Below, in pieces: positions 6,053 through 11,071 of a stretch of DNA of 11,071 nt (position 1 is the stretch's first letter; each line of letters begins with the position of its first letter). The DNA is from Methanoregulaceae archaeon (GTDB lineage: Archaea; Halobacteriota; Methanomicrobia; Methanomicrobiales; Methanospirillaceae), in assembly GCA_013331215.1 (NCBI GenBank), contig DUGU01000317.1, positions 1 through 11,071 of the forward strand, read 5' to 3'. The notes beneath the pieces were generated by a model. It made no database searches. It saw only the letters and a program-made list of their open reading frames with translations, and was not told the DNA's origin. The position numbers and the translations under genes were made by a program.

Positions 6053-6829
6053 TCACTCCCCGCCGTAAGACCTGACATGCTCGCGGGCGCGGCGGACCGC
6101 GTCGCGATCCCCCTCCTCGAAGAGGTACCGGTCGTCTCCGACCGGGCAGACCGCAATGCAGCGGCCGCAGGGCGAGATGTGCCGGCGGAAGAGGTCCGCG
6201 GAACGCGCTGCACAGGCCCGCTTGTCGGTGAGCGAGGCCGGATAATCGCCTGGCTCGAGCGCGCCGGCGGGGCATTCCTCGATGCAGCACATGCATCGGG
6301 TGCAGAGGTCCTTCTCGAGTACCGGGTCCGGCGGGAGCTCGGCCGCCGTCAACACCGATGCGAATCGGATACGCGGCCCGTACGCGGGCGTCAGGAGCAT
6401 GTTGCTGACTCCGAACGTGCCGAGGCCCGCAAGGTATGCCGCATGTCGGTGGGAGAAGAAGGCGACCGGGTGCTCGAGCAGGACCCGGATCGAGCCGTAG
6501 CCGTCGCGCGGCACCGGCACCGCGGCGTGGCCGGCCGCGTTCAGCGCCGCCGCGACCCGGTATGCGTGCTGGTCGAGGAGCTCGTTCGCCGTCCGGTAGA
6601 GCTCGTGGTACCAGATCGAGGGCGCCGTCTCGACCACGGGCAGGAAGACCGGCAGCCCGATCACGATCACAGTCCGCGTCCCCGGCACCACCGCCGCAGG
6701 CCGGAACGCCTCCGGAACCAGCGGGGCAAACCGGGGCTCGTCCCAGCGCGAGGCCGGCGCGAACCCGACGAGCGGAATCTCGAGCCGACGGCAGTGGGCC
6801 TCGACCGCCTCCCGCAGCGCGGCGTCCAT
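6053..6829 (-). CDS. QueG-like 4Fe-4S double-cluster protein
   Basis: A 258-residue protein related to epoxyqueuosine reductase (QueG) and similar corrinoid/iron-sulfur reductases. The core signature is LAGLGTFGVSNMLLTPAYG at about 133-151. Two ferredoxin-type clusters follow: CTRCMCCIEECP (Cys176, 179, 182, 186) and Cys206 with CGRCIAVCP (Cys221, 224, 228). It ends soon after the second cluster, so it lacks the C-terminal HEAT-like repeats of long bacterial QueG. Archaea are generally not known to make queuosine, so the substrate is probably something else. The start is placed at 6829 rather than at the ATG at 6856, because the latter lies inside a CCTTATGG TATA-like box centred 27 nt before 6829, and residues MDAALREAVEAH make a natural family N-terminus. 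The gene converges on the GerW operon. Confidence 0.85.
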   Translation of the reverse strand: MDAALREAVEAHCRRLEIPLVGFAPASRWDEPRFAPLVPEAFRPAAVVPGTRTVIVIGLPVFLPVVETAPSIWYHELYRTANELLDQHAYRVAAALNAAGHAAVPVPRDGYGSIRVLLEHPVAFFSHRHAAYLAGLGTFGVSNMLLTPAYGPRIRFASVLTAAELPPDPVLEKDLCTRCMCCIEECPAGALEPGDYPASLTDKRACAARSADLFRRHISPCGRCIAVCPVGDDRYLFEEGDRDAVRRAREHVRSYGGE

Positions 6830-6852
6830 ACTGGAGGTGGCGAGCGGACAGG

Positions 6853-6860
6853 CCATAAGG
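6853..6860 (-). promoter_or_regulatory. TATA-like box for the QueG-like gene
   Basis: The reverse strand reads CCTTATGG, centred about 27 nt before the ATG at 6829, the same spacing as other boxes in the window. If it is the promoter, the upstream ATG at 6856 cannot be the start. No ribosome-binding site precedes either ATG. Confidence 0.45.
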
Positions 6861-6884
6861 CTGCTGGGCGGGGCGCCTCGCGGA

Positions 6885-6899
6885 TCGGTCCCGGACCGA
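6885..6899. promoter_or_regulatory. perfect palindrome, possible operator between divergent genes
   Basis: TCGGTCC C GGACCGA: two 7-bp arms in perfect inverted order around one central base, so it cannot form a usual hairpin loop but suits a dimeric DNA-binding protein. It lies just upstream of the cupin TATA box (6923-6928) and upstream of the QueG-like promoter on the other strand. Chance palindromes of this length are possible in GC-rich DNA. Confidence 0.3.
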
Positions 6900-6922
6900 C
6901 AGGAAGAAGGATCCCCGTTCCG

Positions 6923-6928
6923 TTATAC
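6923..6928 (+). promoter_or_regulatory. TATA-like box for the cupin gene
   Basis: TTATAC inside CGTTATACGC. Transcription would begin near 6952, giving a leader of about 28 nt that includes the AGGGAG ribosome-binding site (6967-6972) ahead of the GTG at 6980. Confidence 0.45.
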
Positions 6929-6979
6929 GCGGACGGCCGGTTTCCGCGGGGCGGTCATCGGCCTGAAGGGAGTGATACC

Positions 6980-7381
6980 GTGAAGAAGGGATTCGTAGCA
7001 GACATCGAGACCGCGACGGCGACGAACACCGACTACCGCCGGGTGCTCTACACCGGAAAGTACAGCCAGCTCGTCCTGATGAACCTGAAGCCCGGCGAGG
7101 AGATCGGCGAGGAGGTCCACGAGGACGTCGACCAGTTCTTCCGCTTCGAGGAGGGCGAGGGGGCGGTCATCATCGACGGCGCCCGGCAGACGGTGAAGGA
7201 CGGGAGCGGTGTCGTCGTGCCAAGCGGGGCGCGGCACAACGTGGTCAACACGTCAAAGACCGCCGAGCTCAAGCTCTATACGATCTACTCGCCGCCCGAG
7301 CACCAGGACGACATCGTGCGGCGGACAAAGAAGGACGCCGACAAGGAGGAGGAGCACTTCGACGGGAAGACCACCGAGTAG
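6980..7381 (+). CDS. single-domain cupin protein
   Basis: A 133-residue small beta-barrel protein. Cupin motif 1 is visible as GEEIGEEVHEDVDQFF followed by EGEG at about residues 38-59, with His and the DVDQFF acidic/Gln positions suited to metal binding. Motif 2 is VVVPSGARHNVVN at about 76-88 with its conserved His. The C-terminal tail (about 107-133) is highly charged (RRTKKDADKEEEHFDGK) and follows a SPPEHQDD segment, which is typical of this cupin subgroup. The start is the GTG preceded by AGGGAG at 7 nt spacing; the open frame runs far upstream, but that part overlaps the QueG-like gene on the other strand and is not coding. The protein is cytoplasmic and its substrate is unknown. Confidence 0.88.
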   Translation: MKKGFVADIETATATNTDYRRVLYTGKYSQLVLMNLKPGEEIGEEVHEDVDQFFRFEEGEGAVIIDGARQTVKDGSGVVVPSGARHNVVNTSKTAELKLYTIYSPPEHQDDIVRRTKKDADKEEEHFDGKTTE

Positions 7382-7396
7382 GCGGGGGCGGCGGAT

Positions 7397-7405
7397 ACCC
7401 TTATC
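7397..7405 (+). promoter_or_regulatory. TATA-like box for the DUF1348 gene
   Basis: ACCCTTATC, centred about 27 nt before the ATG at 7429, with no ribosome-binding site in between. This fits a leaderless transcript and suggests the DUF1348 gene is expressed separately from the cupin gene just before it. Confidence 0.5.
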
Positions 7406-7428
7406 CGCCCGCGGGTTAACGAGAACGC

Positions 7429-7902
7429 ATGGCAGAAGACATCCGCCCGCCCGTGCCGCCGTTCACGTACGAGACGGCCATGCAGAAGGTCCGCATGGCC
7501 GAGGACGGATGGAACTCCCGCGATGCCGTCAAGGTCTCGGGCGTCTACACGGAGAACAGCCGCTGGCGCAACCGCGCCGAGTTCGTCAACGGCCGCGAGG
7601 AGATCGTCGCGTTCCTGAAGCGGAAGTGGGCGAAGGAGCTCGACTACCGCCTGATCAAGGAGGTCTGGGCCTTCGGTGACAACCGGATCGCGGTCCGGTT
7701 CGCGTACGAGTGGCACGACGACTCGGGGTACTGGTTCCGCTCCTATGGGAACGAGAACTGGGAGTTCGATCAGACCGGCCGGATGGCCATGCGCCACGCG
7801 TCCATCAACGATCTGCCGATCACCGAGGAGGAGCGCAAGTTCCGCTGGCCGCTCGGCCGGCGCCCCGACGATCACCCCGGGCTCACCGAGCTCGGGCTCT
7901 AA
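7429..7902 (+). CDS. NTF2-like protein, DUF1348 family
   Basis: A 157-residue protein matching the DUF1348 family (nuclear transport factor 2 fold) almost end to end. Clear signs are [21 protein letters not shown] near the N-terminus (given here as [10 protein letters not shown] plus [11 protein letters not shown]), [34 protein letters not shown] at about 82-101, [11 protein letters not shown] at about 105-115, [13 protein letters not shown] and a closing [14 protein letters not shown]. The fold is a cone with a hydrophobic pocket, used elsewhere as an enzyme or ligand-binding site; the role of this family is not established. Length is normal and there are no signs of decay. Its neighbour is a cupin, also a small pocketed protein, but separate promoters make a shared pathway uncertain. 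Confidence 0.93.
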   Translation: MAEDIRPPVPPFTYETAMQKVRMAEDGWNSRDAVKVSGVYTENSRWRNRAEFVNGREEIVAFLKRKWAKELDYRLIKEVWAFGDNRIAVRFAYEWHDDSGYWFRSYGNENWEFDQTGRMAMRHASINDLPITEEERKFRWPLGRRPDDHPGLTELGL

Positions 7903-7912
7903 CCTTTTCTTC
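7903..7912 (+). promoter_or_regulatory. TATA-like box for the DUF2225 gene
   Basis: CCTTTTCTTC directly after the DUF1348 stop. Transcription would begin near 7935, about 28 nt before the ATG at 7964, leaving room for the AGGTGGTG that precedes it. The T-rich run may also help end the upstream transcript. Confidence 0.45.
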
Positions 7913-7963
7913 GACAGGTCCAACGCCGTCAGGTTCATCCGCCGAGCGCGCCATCAGGTGGTG

Positions 7964-8623
7964 ATGGCGACGATTGCGACGGAAGAGAAGCGGTGCGCAG
8001 TCTGCGGAAAGACCTCGGTCCAGGGATTCGTGGCCGATGCCGGGCGGGAGGGGTCGGCAGACCTCGATCTCCGCCCGCCGCCCGACCAGCGCGAGACGAT
8101 AGCGCACTGGGTCCAGGAGTGCCCGCACTGCGGCTACTGCGGGGTGACCCTCGAGGAACCGACGGCCGGGGCCGCGGAGGTGATGGCATCGGATGACTAT
8201 CGGGCGATCCGCGAGGGGTCGAACCCCGAACTCGTGGTCCGGCTCCTCTGCGCCTCGACCCTGCTCGAGCACGCCGAACGGTGGGTCGAGGCTGCCGAGA
8301 CCGCGCTCTGGGCCGCCTGGGCCGCCGACGACGCGGGCGCGGACGAGGCTGGGGCGCAGGCGCGGCGACGGACCCTCGACCTGCTCGGCGAGGTCAGGCT
8401 CCGGGGCGAGCACTACATAGAGGATCCGAACGCGGAGACGCTCGTGATGGCCGACATCGCGCGGCGAGCAGGCGAGTTTGACCGCGCGGCCGCGCTTCTC
8501 GACGGTCTCGAGGCGGTCGGCGACCCGCGCTTTACCGCGATCGTCGCGTTCCAGCGGGAGCGGCTCGCGGCCCGCGATACGGGAAGGTACACGGTGCAGG
8601 AGGCGTCCCGGGCGCTGGCGTGA
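7964..8623 (+). CDS. DUF2225 family zinc-binding protein with helical C-terminus
   Basis: A 219-residue protein. The N-terminus carries a zinc site as in DUF2225: CAVC at residues 11-14 and CPHCGYCG at 53-60, with the spacing and the CGYCG context typical of the family. From about residue 80 it is all helical, with pairs of amphipathic helices (LLEHAERWVEAAETALWAAWA, here LLEHAERWVEA and AETALWAAWA; and ADIARRAGEFDRAAALLDGL) like tetratricopeptide repeats, as expected for a scaffold or partner-binding part. The role of the family is unknown. The start is the ATG just after AGGTGGTG; a GTG one codon upstream is possible. The next gene begins 35 bp after its stop with its own strong TATA box. 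Confidence 0.85.
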   Translation: MATIATEEKRCAVCGKTSVQGFVADAGREGSADLDLRPPPDQRETIAHWVQECPHCGYCGVTLEEPTAGAAEVMASDDYRAIREGSNPELVVRLLCASTLLEHAERWVEAAETALWAAWAADDAGADEAGAQARRRTLDLLGEVRLRGEHYIEDPNAETLVMADIARRAGEFDRAAALLDGLEAVGDPRFTAIVAFQRERLAARDTGRYTVQEASRALA

Positions 8624-8625
8624 AG

Positions 8626-8636
8626 GGAATATATAC
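8626..8636 (+). promoter_or_regulatory. strong TATA box for the DUF4325 gene
   Basis: GGAATATATAC, the best TATA box in the window, centred about 27 nt before the ATG at 8659. It starts 3 bp after the stop of the DUF2225 gene. A purine-rich GAGGGTGGG also sits just before the ATG, but would lie upstream of or at the predicted transcription start. Confidence 0.65.
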
Positions 8637-8658
8637 AGCCGGAGCAGAGGGTGGGACT

Positions 8659-8988
8659 ATGGAGACGGGGAGCGAGAGTCTGGTGGTGAAGGTGGCCGAC
8701 CTTATCGGGGACGGCGGCGCGGACGAGGGGCGACGGCTCAACGACCTGATCCGGCCCGCGCTCGCGACCGAGGGCGAGGTCGAGCTCGACTTCACCGGCG
8801 TAAGCGCGGTGACCGAGCCGTTTCTCGAGGCAGCGGTCGCCGGCCTCCTCGACGAGATCCCGTTCGAAGACCTCCTGCGCCGCCTGATCGTGAGCAACAT
8901 GACCGTCCGCGACGTCCAGGGGCTGCGGTACGTGCTCGAGCGGGCGCGTGGCGACGCGGAAGGCTGCTCACTCGGCGGCTGCGGTTGA
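8659..8988 (+). CDS. STAS-like protein, DUF4325 family
   Basis: A 109-residue protein. The segment VELDFTGVSAVTEPFLEAAV at 41-60 is the DUF4325 hallmark: a beta strand ending in DF, then the turn and helix of a STAS-like fold, followed by VAGLLDEIPFEDLLRRLIVSNM. In other organisms DUF4325 domains occur alone or next to ATPase/kinase proteins and are thought to act in signalling; no kinase is visible here. The last residues (GCSLGGCG) carry two Cys (103, 108) outside the domain. The ATG at 8659 is chosen over the upstream ATG of the same frame at 8620, because the TATA box lies between them. It is a cytoplasmic protein with its own promoter. Confidence 0.82.
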   Translation: METGSESLVVKVADLIGDGGADEGRRLNDLIRPALATEGEVELDFTGVSAVTEPFLEAAVAGLLDEIPFEDLLRRLIVSNMTVRDVQGLRYVLERARGDAEGCSLGGCG

Positions 8989-9005
8989 CCGGGCGGGACC
9001 TCCCC

Positions 9006-9015
9006 AACCCTTAAC
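9006..9015 (+). promoter_or_regulatory. TATA-like box for the 9040 gene
   Basis: AACCCTTAAC, centred about 28 nt before the ATG at 9040. No ribosome-binding site is present between them, so the transcript is probably leaderless. Confidence 0.5.
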
Positions 9016-9039
9016 ACCGTCCGCACCGAGCCTGTCTCC

Positions 9040-9423
9040 ATGATCCCCGTCAGGTTCACCCTCACCCCCGCCGGCACGGTCGCAGACCTCACGTTCGGCG
9101 GCGTGCCCTTCGAGGGCTGGGCGTCCGCCGCGTACGCCGACTGCCCGTCCGAGGTCTCGGAGGGCGGGCCGCACCTGATCATCGAGCTCCCGGTCGAGCG
9201 GTTCACGCCCGACCCCCAGGGGCTCGTCCTCTGGATCGGCGAGGGGCGCTTCCGCGTCGATCTCGGCACCCGCCGCGCCCCTTCCGGCGGCACCGTCTCG
9301 GGGGATGGTGCCCGGAAGACCTGCACCCTGCCGGTGATGATCGTGGTCAACGCGGGAGAGCGCCGGTTCGCGGGCCGGCTCGTCCCGCCCGACGAGGATC
9401 CGGCAACGGGCTGGGACGAGTGA
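9040..9423 (+). CDS. uncharacterised beta-rich protein
   Basis: A 127-residue protein of no family I recognise. Alternating hydrophobic residues and many turns (VRFTLTPAG, VADLTFGGVPFEGW, HLIIELPVERF, GLVLWIGEGRFRVDLG, KTCTLPVMIVV) suggest a small beta-sandwich or barrel. Two Cys (35 and 95) are not arranged as a metal site. No signal peptide or membrane segment is seen. The start is supported by the TATA-like box 28 nt upstream and by high-GC codon use throughout. The stop overlaps the GTG start of the next gene (GTGA), so the two genes are probably cotranscribed and their products may interact. Confidence 0.75.
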   Translation: MIPVRFTLTPAGTVADLTFGGVPFEGWASAAYADCPSEVSEGGPHLIIELPVERFTPDPQGLVLWIGEGRFRVDLGTRRAPSGGTVSGDGARKTCTLPVMIVVNAGERRFAGRLVPPDEDPATGWDE

Positions 9424-9746
9424 AGCGAAACCACGAAGGCGTCCCGGGCGAAAGGGACGCCGGAGTGGTCACCGTGCCCATCACATCCGACGAGTTCGAC
9501 CGGGGCGAGCCCGGGCCGAACCAGGTCGAGGTATTTCTCCGGTCGCACCCGGACGAGGCCTACGCCCTGCACGAGATCGAGGCAGCGCTGATCCGCCCCG
9601 AGGTCAACCGCCGGCTCCATCTCGATCGGTTCATCGCGGACCTGATCGTCCTCGCGCCCCAGTTCTGCGGCGAGCGGCGGATCGAGTGCCGCGTGGTCGA
9701 CGGAACGCCGTACTTCCGCTGGCGCACGGCGCCGCCCGGGGGGTGA
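9420..9746 (+). CDS. uncharacterised protein, possible winged helix
   Basis: A 108-residue protein beginning at a GTG that overlaps the previous stop by 4 nt. The middle part, NQVEVFLRSHPDEAYALHEIEAAL, given here as NQVEVFLRSHPDE and AYALHEIEAAL, has the shape of the first two helices of a winged-helix domain that opens with a segment on short repeats of a condition (as in HPDEAYALHEIE). It is followed by a long helix (NRRLHLDRFIADLIVLA) and a two-stranded hairpin (RIECRVVDGTPYFRW) that could be the wing. DNA binding is therefore possible but not proven; no basic recognition helix stands out. The first 15 residues are poor in structure, so starts at the in-frame GTGs at 9465 or 9474 are alternatives. 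Function unknown. Confidence 0.68.
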   Translation: MKRNHEGVPGERDAGVVTVPITSDEFDRGEPGPNQVEVFLRSHPDEAYALHEIEAALIRPEVNRRLHLDRFIADLIVLAPQFCGERRIECRVVDGTPYFRWRTAPPGG

Positions 9747-9750
9747 CCCG

Positions 9751-9760
9751 AACCTTTTCC
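9751..9760 (+). promoter_or_regulatory. TATA-like box for the broken methyltransferase gene
   Basis: AACCTTTTCC just after the preceding stop, centred about 29 nt before the GTG at 9785. The promoter seems intact although the gene behind it is frameshifted. Confidence 0.45.
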
Positions 9761-9784
9761 TCGCACGGCGACGACCCGTATCGC

Positions 9785-10573
9785 GTGGCGGAACGGCAGA
9801 TCCCCGCGGGGTTCGGCGACGTCGACAGGTCGGGTGCAGTCGCGGAACCCGTGGCCTACCTCCGGTACGTCAGCGACCTTCCCTGGGTGAGGGCGTCGAA
9901 GGACCGGAACCTCGAGGCCCTCGGGCTTTCGCCGGGCATGCGCGTGCTCGGCGCCGGCTCGGGGGTCAGGTTCGATGCCTGCCGGTTCGCCGAGCGCGTC
10001 GGGCCGGAAGGCTCGGTGCTCGGGCTCGACGCGAGCCGCGAGATGGTCACGTGGCAGAGCGGCTCAGGCCGGCCGGGCTTCCTTCGCTCTCGTTCGAGAT
10101 CGGCGACGCGGCCGCACTCGACCTGCCGGACGGCACGTTCGACACGGTCCACCCGGCGCCGCGGACGGTCGTGGCCGAGCTCGTCCGCGTACTGCGGCCG
10201 GGGGGCCGGCTCGTTGCGGTCGAGTCCGACTGGGGCACCCTCGCCCTCGACTCCGGCGAGCCGGACGTGGTCCGCCGCCTCGCGGTCCAGTGCGCCGCGG
10301 GGTTTCCCGACGGCTGGACCGGCCGGAAGCTCGGGCGATACCTTCACGATGCGGGAACTCGAGGAGGTCCGGGTCGAGCCCGCGACGATCGTCCTCCACG
10401 GCCTCTCGACCGTGCTGAACGCCATGAACCTCGGGCCATTCCTGGACGGCGCGGTCGCGGACGGGGCGATCGGAGCGGACGACCGGCCCGCGCTCTTCGT
10501 CGCCCTACGGGATGCGGACGCGGAGGGCACGCTTCTCTTCGCCAAGACCGCGTTCCGGGCGGTCGGGCGGTGA
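9785..10573 (+). pseudogene. class I SAM-dependent methyltransferase, frameshifted
   Basis: A methyltransferase gene read in two frames. Frame one gives VAERQIPAGFGD through LGLDASREMVT up to about 10048. The sequence then continues in another frame from 10051 (VAERLRPAGLPSLSFEIGDA, LDLPDGTFDTV, VAELVRVLRPGGRLVAVESDWG). At 10356-10357 it returns to the first frame (LEEVRVEPATIVLHGLSTVL to the TGA). The first change fits loss of one base near 10049, the second one extra A. About ten codons also seem missing between FDTVH and AELVRVLRPGG, where families usually have a short segment with a conserved dipeptide. Motif I is unusual (VLGAGSGV instead of VLDVGCGTG). The start at the GTG 9785 follows from the TATA-like box. 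Assembly error could explain the shifts but not the missing segment or the altered motif, so decay is favoured. Confidence 0.78.
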
Positions 10574-10597
10574 CCCGGGGTCGGCTAGTCTGCCGAC

Positions 10598-10610
10598 ACC
10601 CTTTTCTTTC
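10598..10610 (+). promoter_or_regulatory. TATA-like box for the DUF4096 gene
   Basis: ACCCTTTTCTTTC (starting within GACACCC), centred about 27 nt before the ATG at 10630. It is of the same type and spacing as the host promoters. Confidence 0.45.
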
Positions 10611-10629
10611 TCGGCGCGTATTCCGCTGC

Positions 10630-10980
10630 ATGCCATTCCGGGAGCCCGACGATCGGCTCTGGGAGGAACTCCGGCCGATCCTCCCGGTCCGGTCGCCGCA
10701 CGGCGGCCGCCGGGCCGATCTCCGACGGCTCTTCACCGGCGTCCTCTACGTCCTCACGACCGGCGTCGCCTGGGCCGATGCCCCGCGCTGCTACGGCGCG
10801 AAGTCGACCATGCACCGGCTCCACCAGCATCTCTGCCGCACGGGGAAGTACCCGCGGCTGGTCGAGGTGATGCGGGCCCACGGGTACGAGACTGGCCGGC
10901 TCGATCTCTCCCGCTGTCGGCTCGACCATCCCGACAGGACGACCCACCTCTCGGACTGGAGCCGGCCCAGCCTTCGGTGA
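10630..10980 (+). CDS. IS5-type transposase N-terminal domain (DUF4096), truncated
   Basis: A 116-residue protein matching the DUF4096 domain of IS5-like transposases. Signs are PDDRLWEELRPILPVRSPHGGRR at the N-terminus (given as PDDRLWEELRPILP and VRSPHGGRR), RADLRRLFTGVLYVLTTGVAW at about 26-46 and APRCYGAKSTMHRLHQHLC. After the domain it reads RLDLSRCRLDHPD, where full transposases usually place the strand leading to the first catalytic Asp, and then it stops; the DDE catalytic core and terminal inverted repeats are not present. It is therefore either a remnant or an ORFA-like solo protein kept by the host. In favour of expression is a TATA-like box 27 nt upstream. The open frame extends upstream over the broken methyltransferase gene, but that is coincidental. 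Confidence 0.8.
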   Translation: MPFREPDDRLWEELRPILPVRSPHGGRRADLRRLFTGVLYVLTTGVAWADAPRCYGAKSTMHRLHQHLCRTGKYPRLVEVMRAHGYETGRLDLSRCRLDHPDRTTHLSDWSRPSLR

Positions 10981-11005
10981 GGGACGGGGTGGTCGGGGTT
11001 GCGCC

Positions 11006-11071
11006 CTATTCCGCTCCCTCGCAGAGCTCGCGATAGTCGCACCGCCGACAGCCGTGGGTTCGGTGTGCCGG
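11006..11071 (-). CDS. C-terminal end of a Cas4/RecB-like Fe-S nuclease (partial)
   Basis: Only the last 21 codons and a TAG lie in the window; the frame is open to the edge. The peptide contains HGCRRCDYRELCEGAE, a Cys-x2-Cys-x5-Cys arrangement very close to the C-terminal iron-sulfur motif of Cas4 and related RecB-family PD-(D/E)XK exonucleases (the fourth Cys of that cluster lies far upstream, outside the window). Such proteins are common in archaea with or without CRISPR loci, so no CRISPR system is implied. It is convergent with the DUF4096 gene, with stops 25 bp apart. Confidence 0.5.
   Translation of the reverse strand, partial: PAHRTHGCRRCDYRELCEGAE

Noticed and set aside
5983..6056. 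8-bp inverted repeat GTGAGCGG / CCGCTCAC between the convergent GerW operon and QueG-like gene
   Set aside because: The arms are short with 58 nt between them, and the second arm overlaps a stop codon; expected by chance at this composition, and no T-run follows.
6077..6979. Upstream extension of the cupin ORF
   Set aside because: It is antisense to the QueG-like gene; the cupin has a ribosome-binding site and GTG at 6980.
10051..10629. Reading the methyltransferase second frame and the DUF4096 protein as one fused gene
   Set aside because: After about 10356 this frame loses methyltransferase similarity, which moves to the other frame; the join to DUF4096 is just absence of stops in GC-rich DNA.
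1..11071. CRISPR array, tRNA, rRNA or intact insertion sequence
   Set aside because: No regularly spaced direct repeats, no cloverleaf or rRNA signature, and no paired terminal inverted repeats were seen on either strand.

Overview
The window looks like chromosomal DNA from a high-GC euryarchaeon, most likely a methanogen of the Methanomicrobiales type. This is inferred from two things: archaeal TATA-like boxes placed about 27 nt before many start codons, and the gene families present (GerW/YtfJ with DUF2953, a QueG-like Fe-S protein, DUF2225, DUF4325). Hand counts of sample lines give about 63-72% GC in the ordinary genes, but about 48% at 2161-2280 inside one large gene. No rRNA, tRNA or CRISPR array was seen.

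Layout. 1-432 (+) is the tail of a PLP-dependent aminotransferase. 438-1301 (-) is a SAM methyltransferase. 1327-3372 (-) is a 681-residue multidomain protein: a Vsr/DUF559-like nuclease domain, a nitrilase-like domain that appears to lack its catalytic Glu, and an unrecognised C-terminal domain. It is preceded, with an 11-nt overlap, by a possible 102-residue Cys-rich ORF (3362-3670, -). Divergent from these, 3707-4549 (+) encodes a CARF-like/winged-helix regulator of the DUF6293 (HFX_2341) type. This cluster is the best candidate for an undescribed system: sensor/regulator, nuclease and nitrilase-like domain, with composition unlike its surroundings.

4605-5968 (+) is a three-gene operon: a GerW/YtfJ protein, a DUF2953 membrane protein (the same pairing as Bacillus ytfJ/ytfI) and a 76-residue protein that resembles a shortened GerW. 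6053-6829 (-) is a QueG-like iron-sulfur protein, convergent with that operon. 6980-7381 is a cupin, 7429-7902 a DUF1348 NTF2-like protein, 7964-8623 a DUF2225 zinc-binding protein, 8659-8988 a DUF4325 STAS-like protein, and 9040-9423 with 9420-9746 a coupled pair of unknown genes.

The right end is degraded or mobile. 9785-10573 is a methyltransferase gene broken by two compensating frameshifts. 10630-10980 is the N-terminal (DUF4096) part of an IS5-type transposase under its own archaeal promoter. 11006-11071 (-) is the very end of a gene ending in a Cas4-like Cys motif.

Promoters. Ten candidate TATA boxes lie at a nearly fixed distance from a start codon, pointing to widespread leaderless or very-short-leader transcription. 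This rule also moves the start of the QueG-like gene to 6829.
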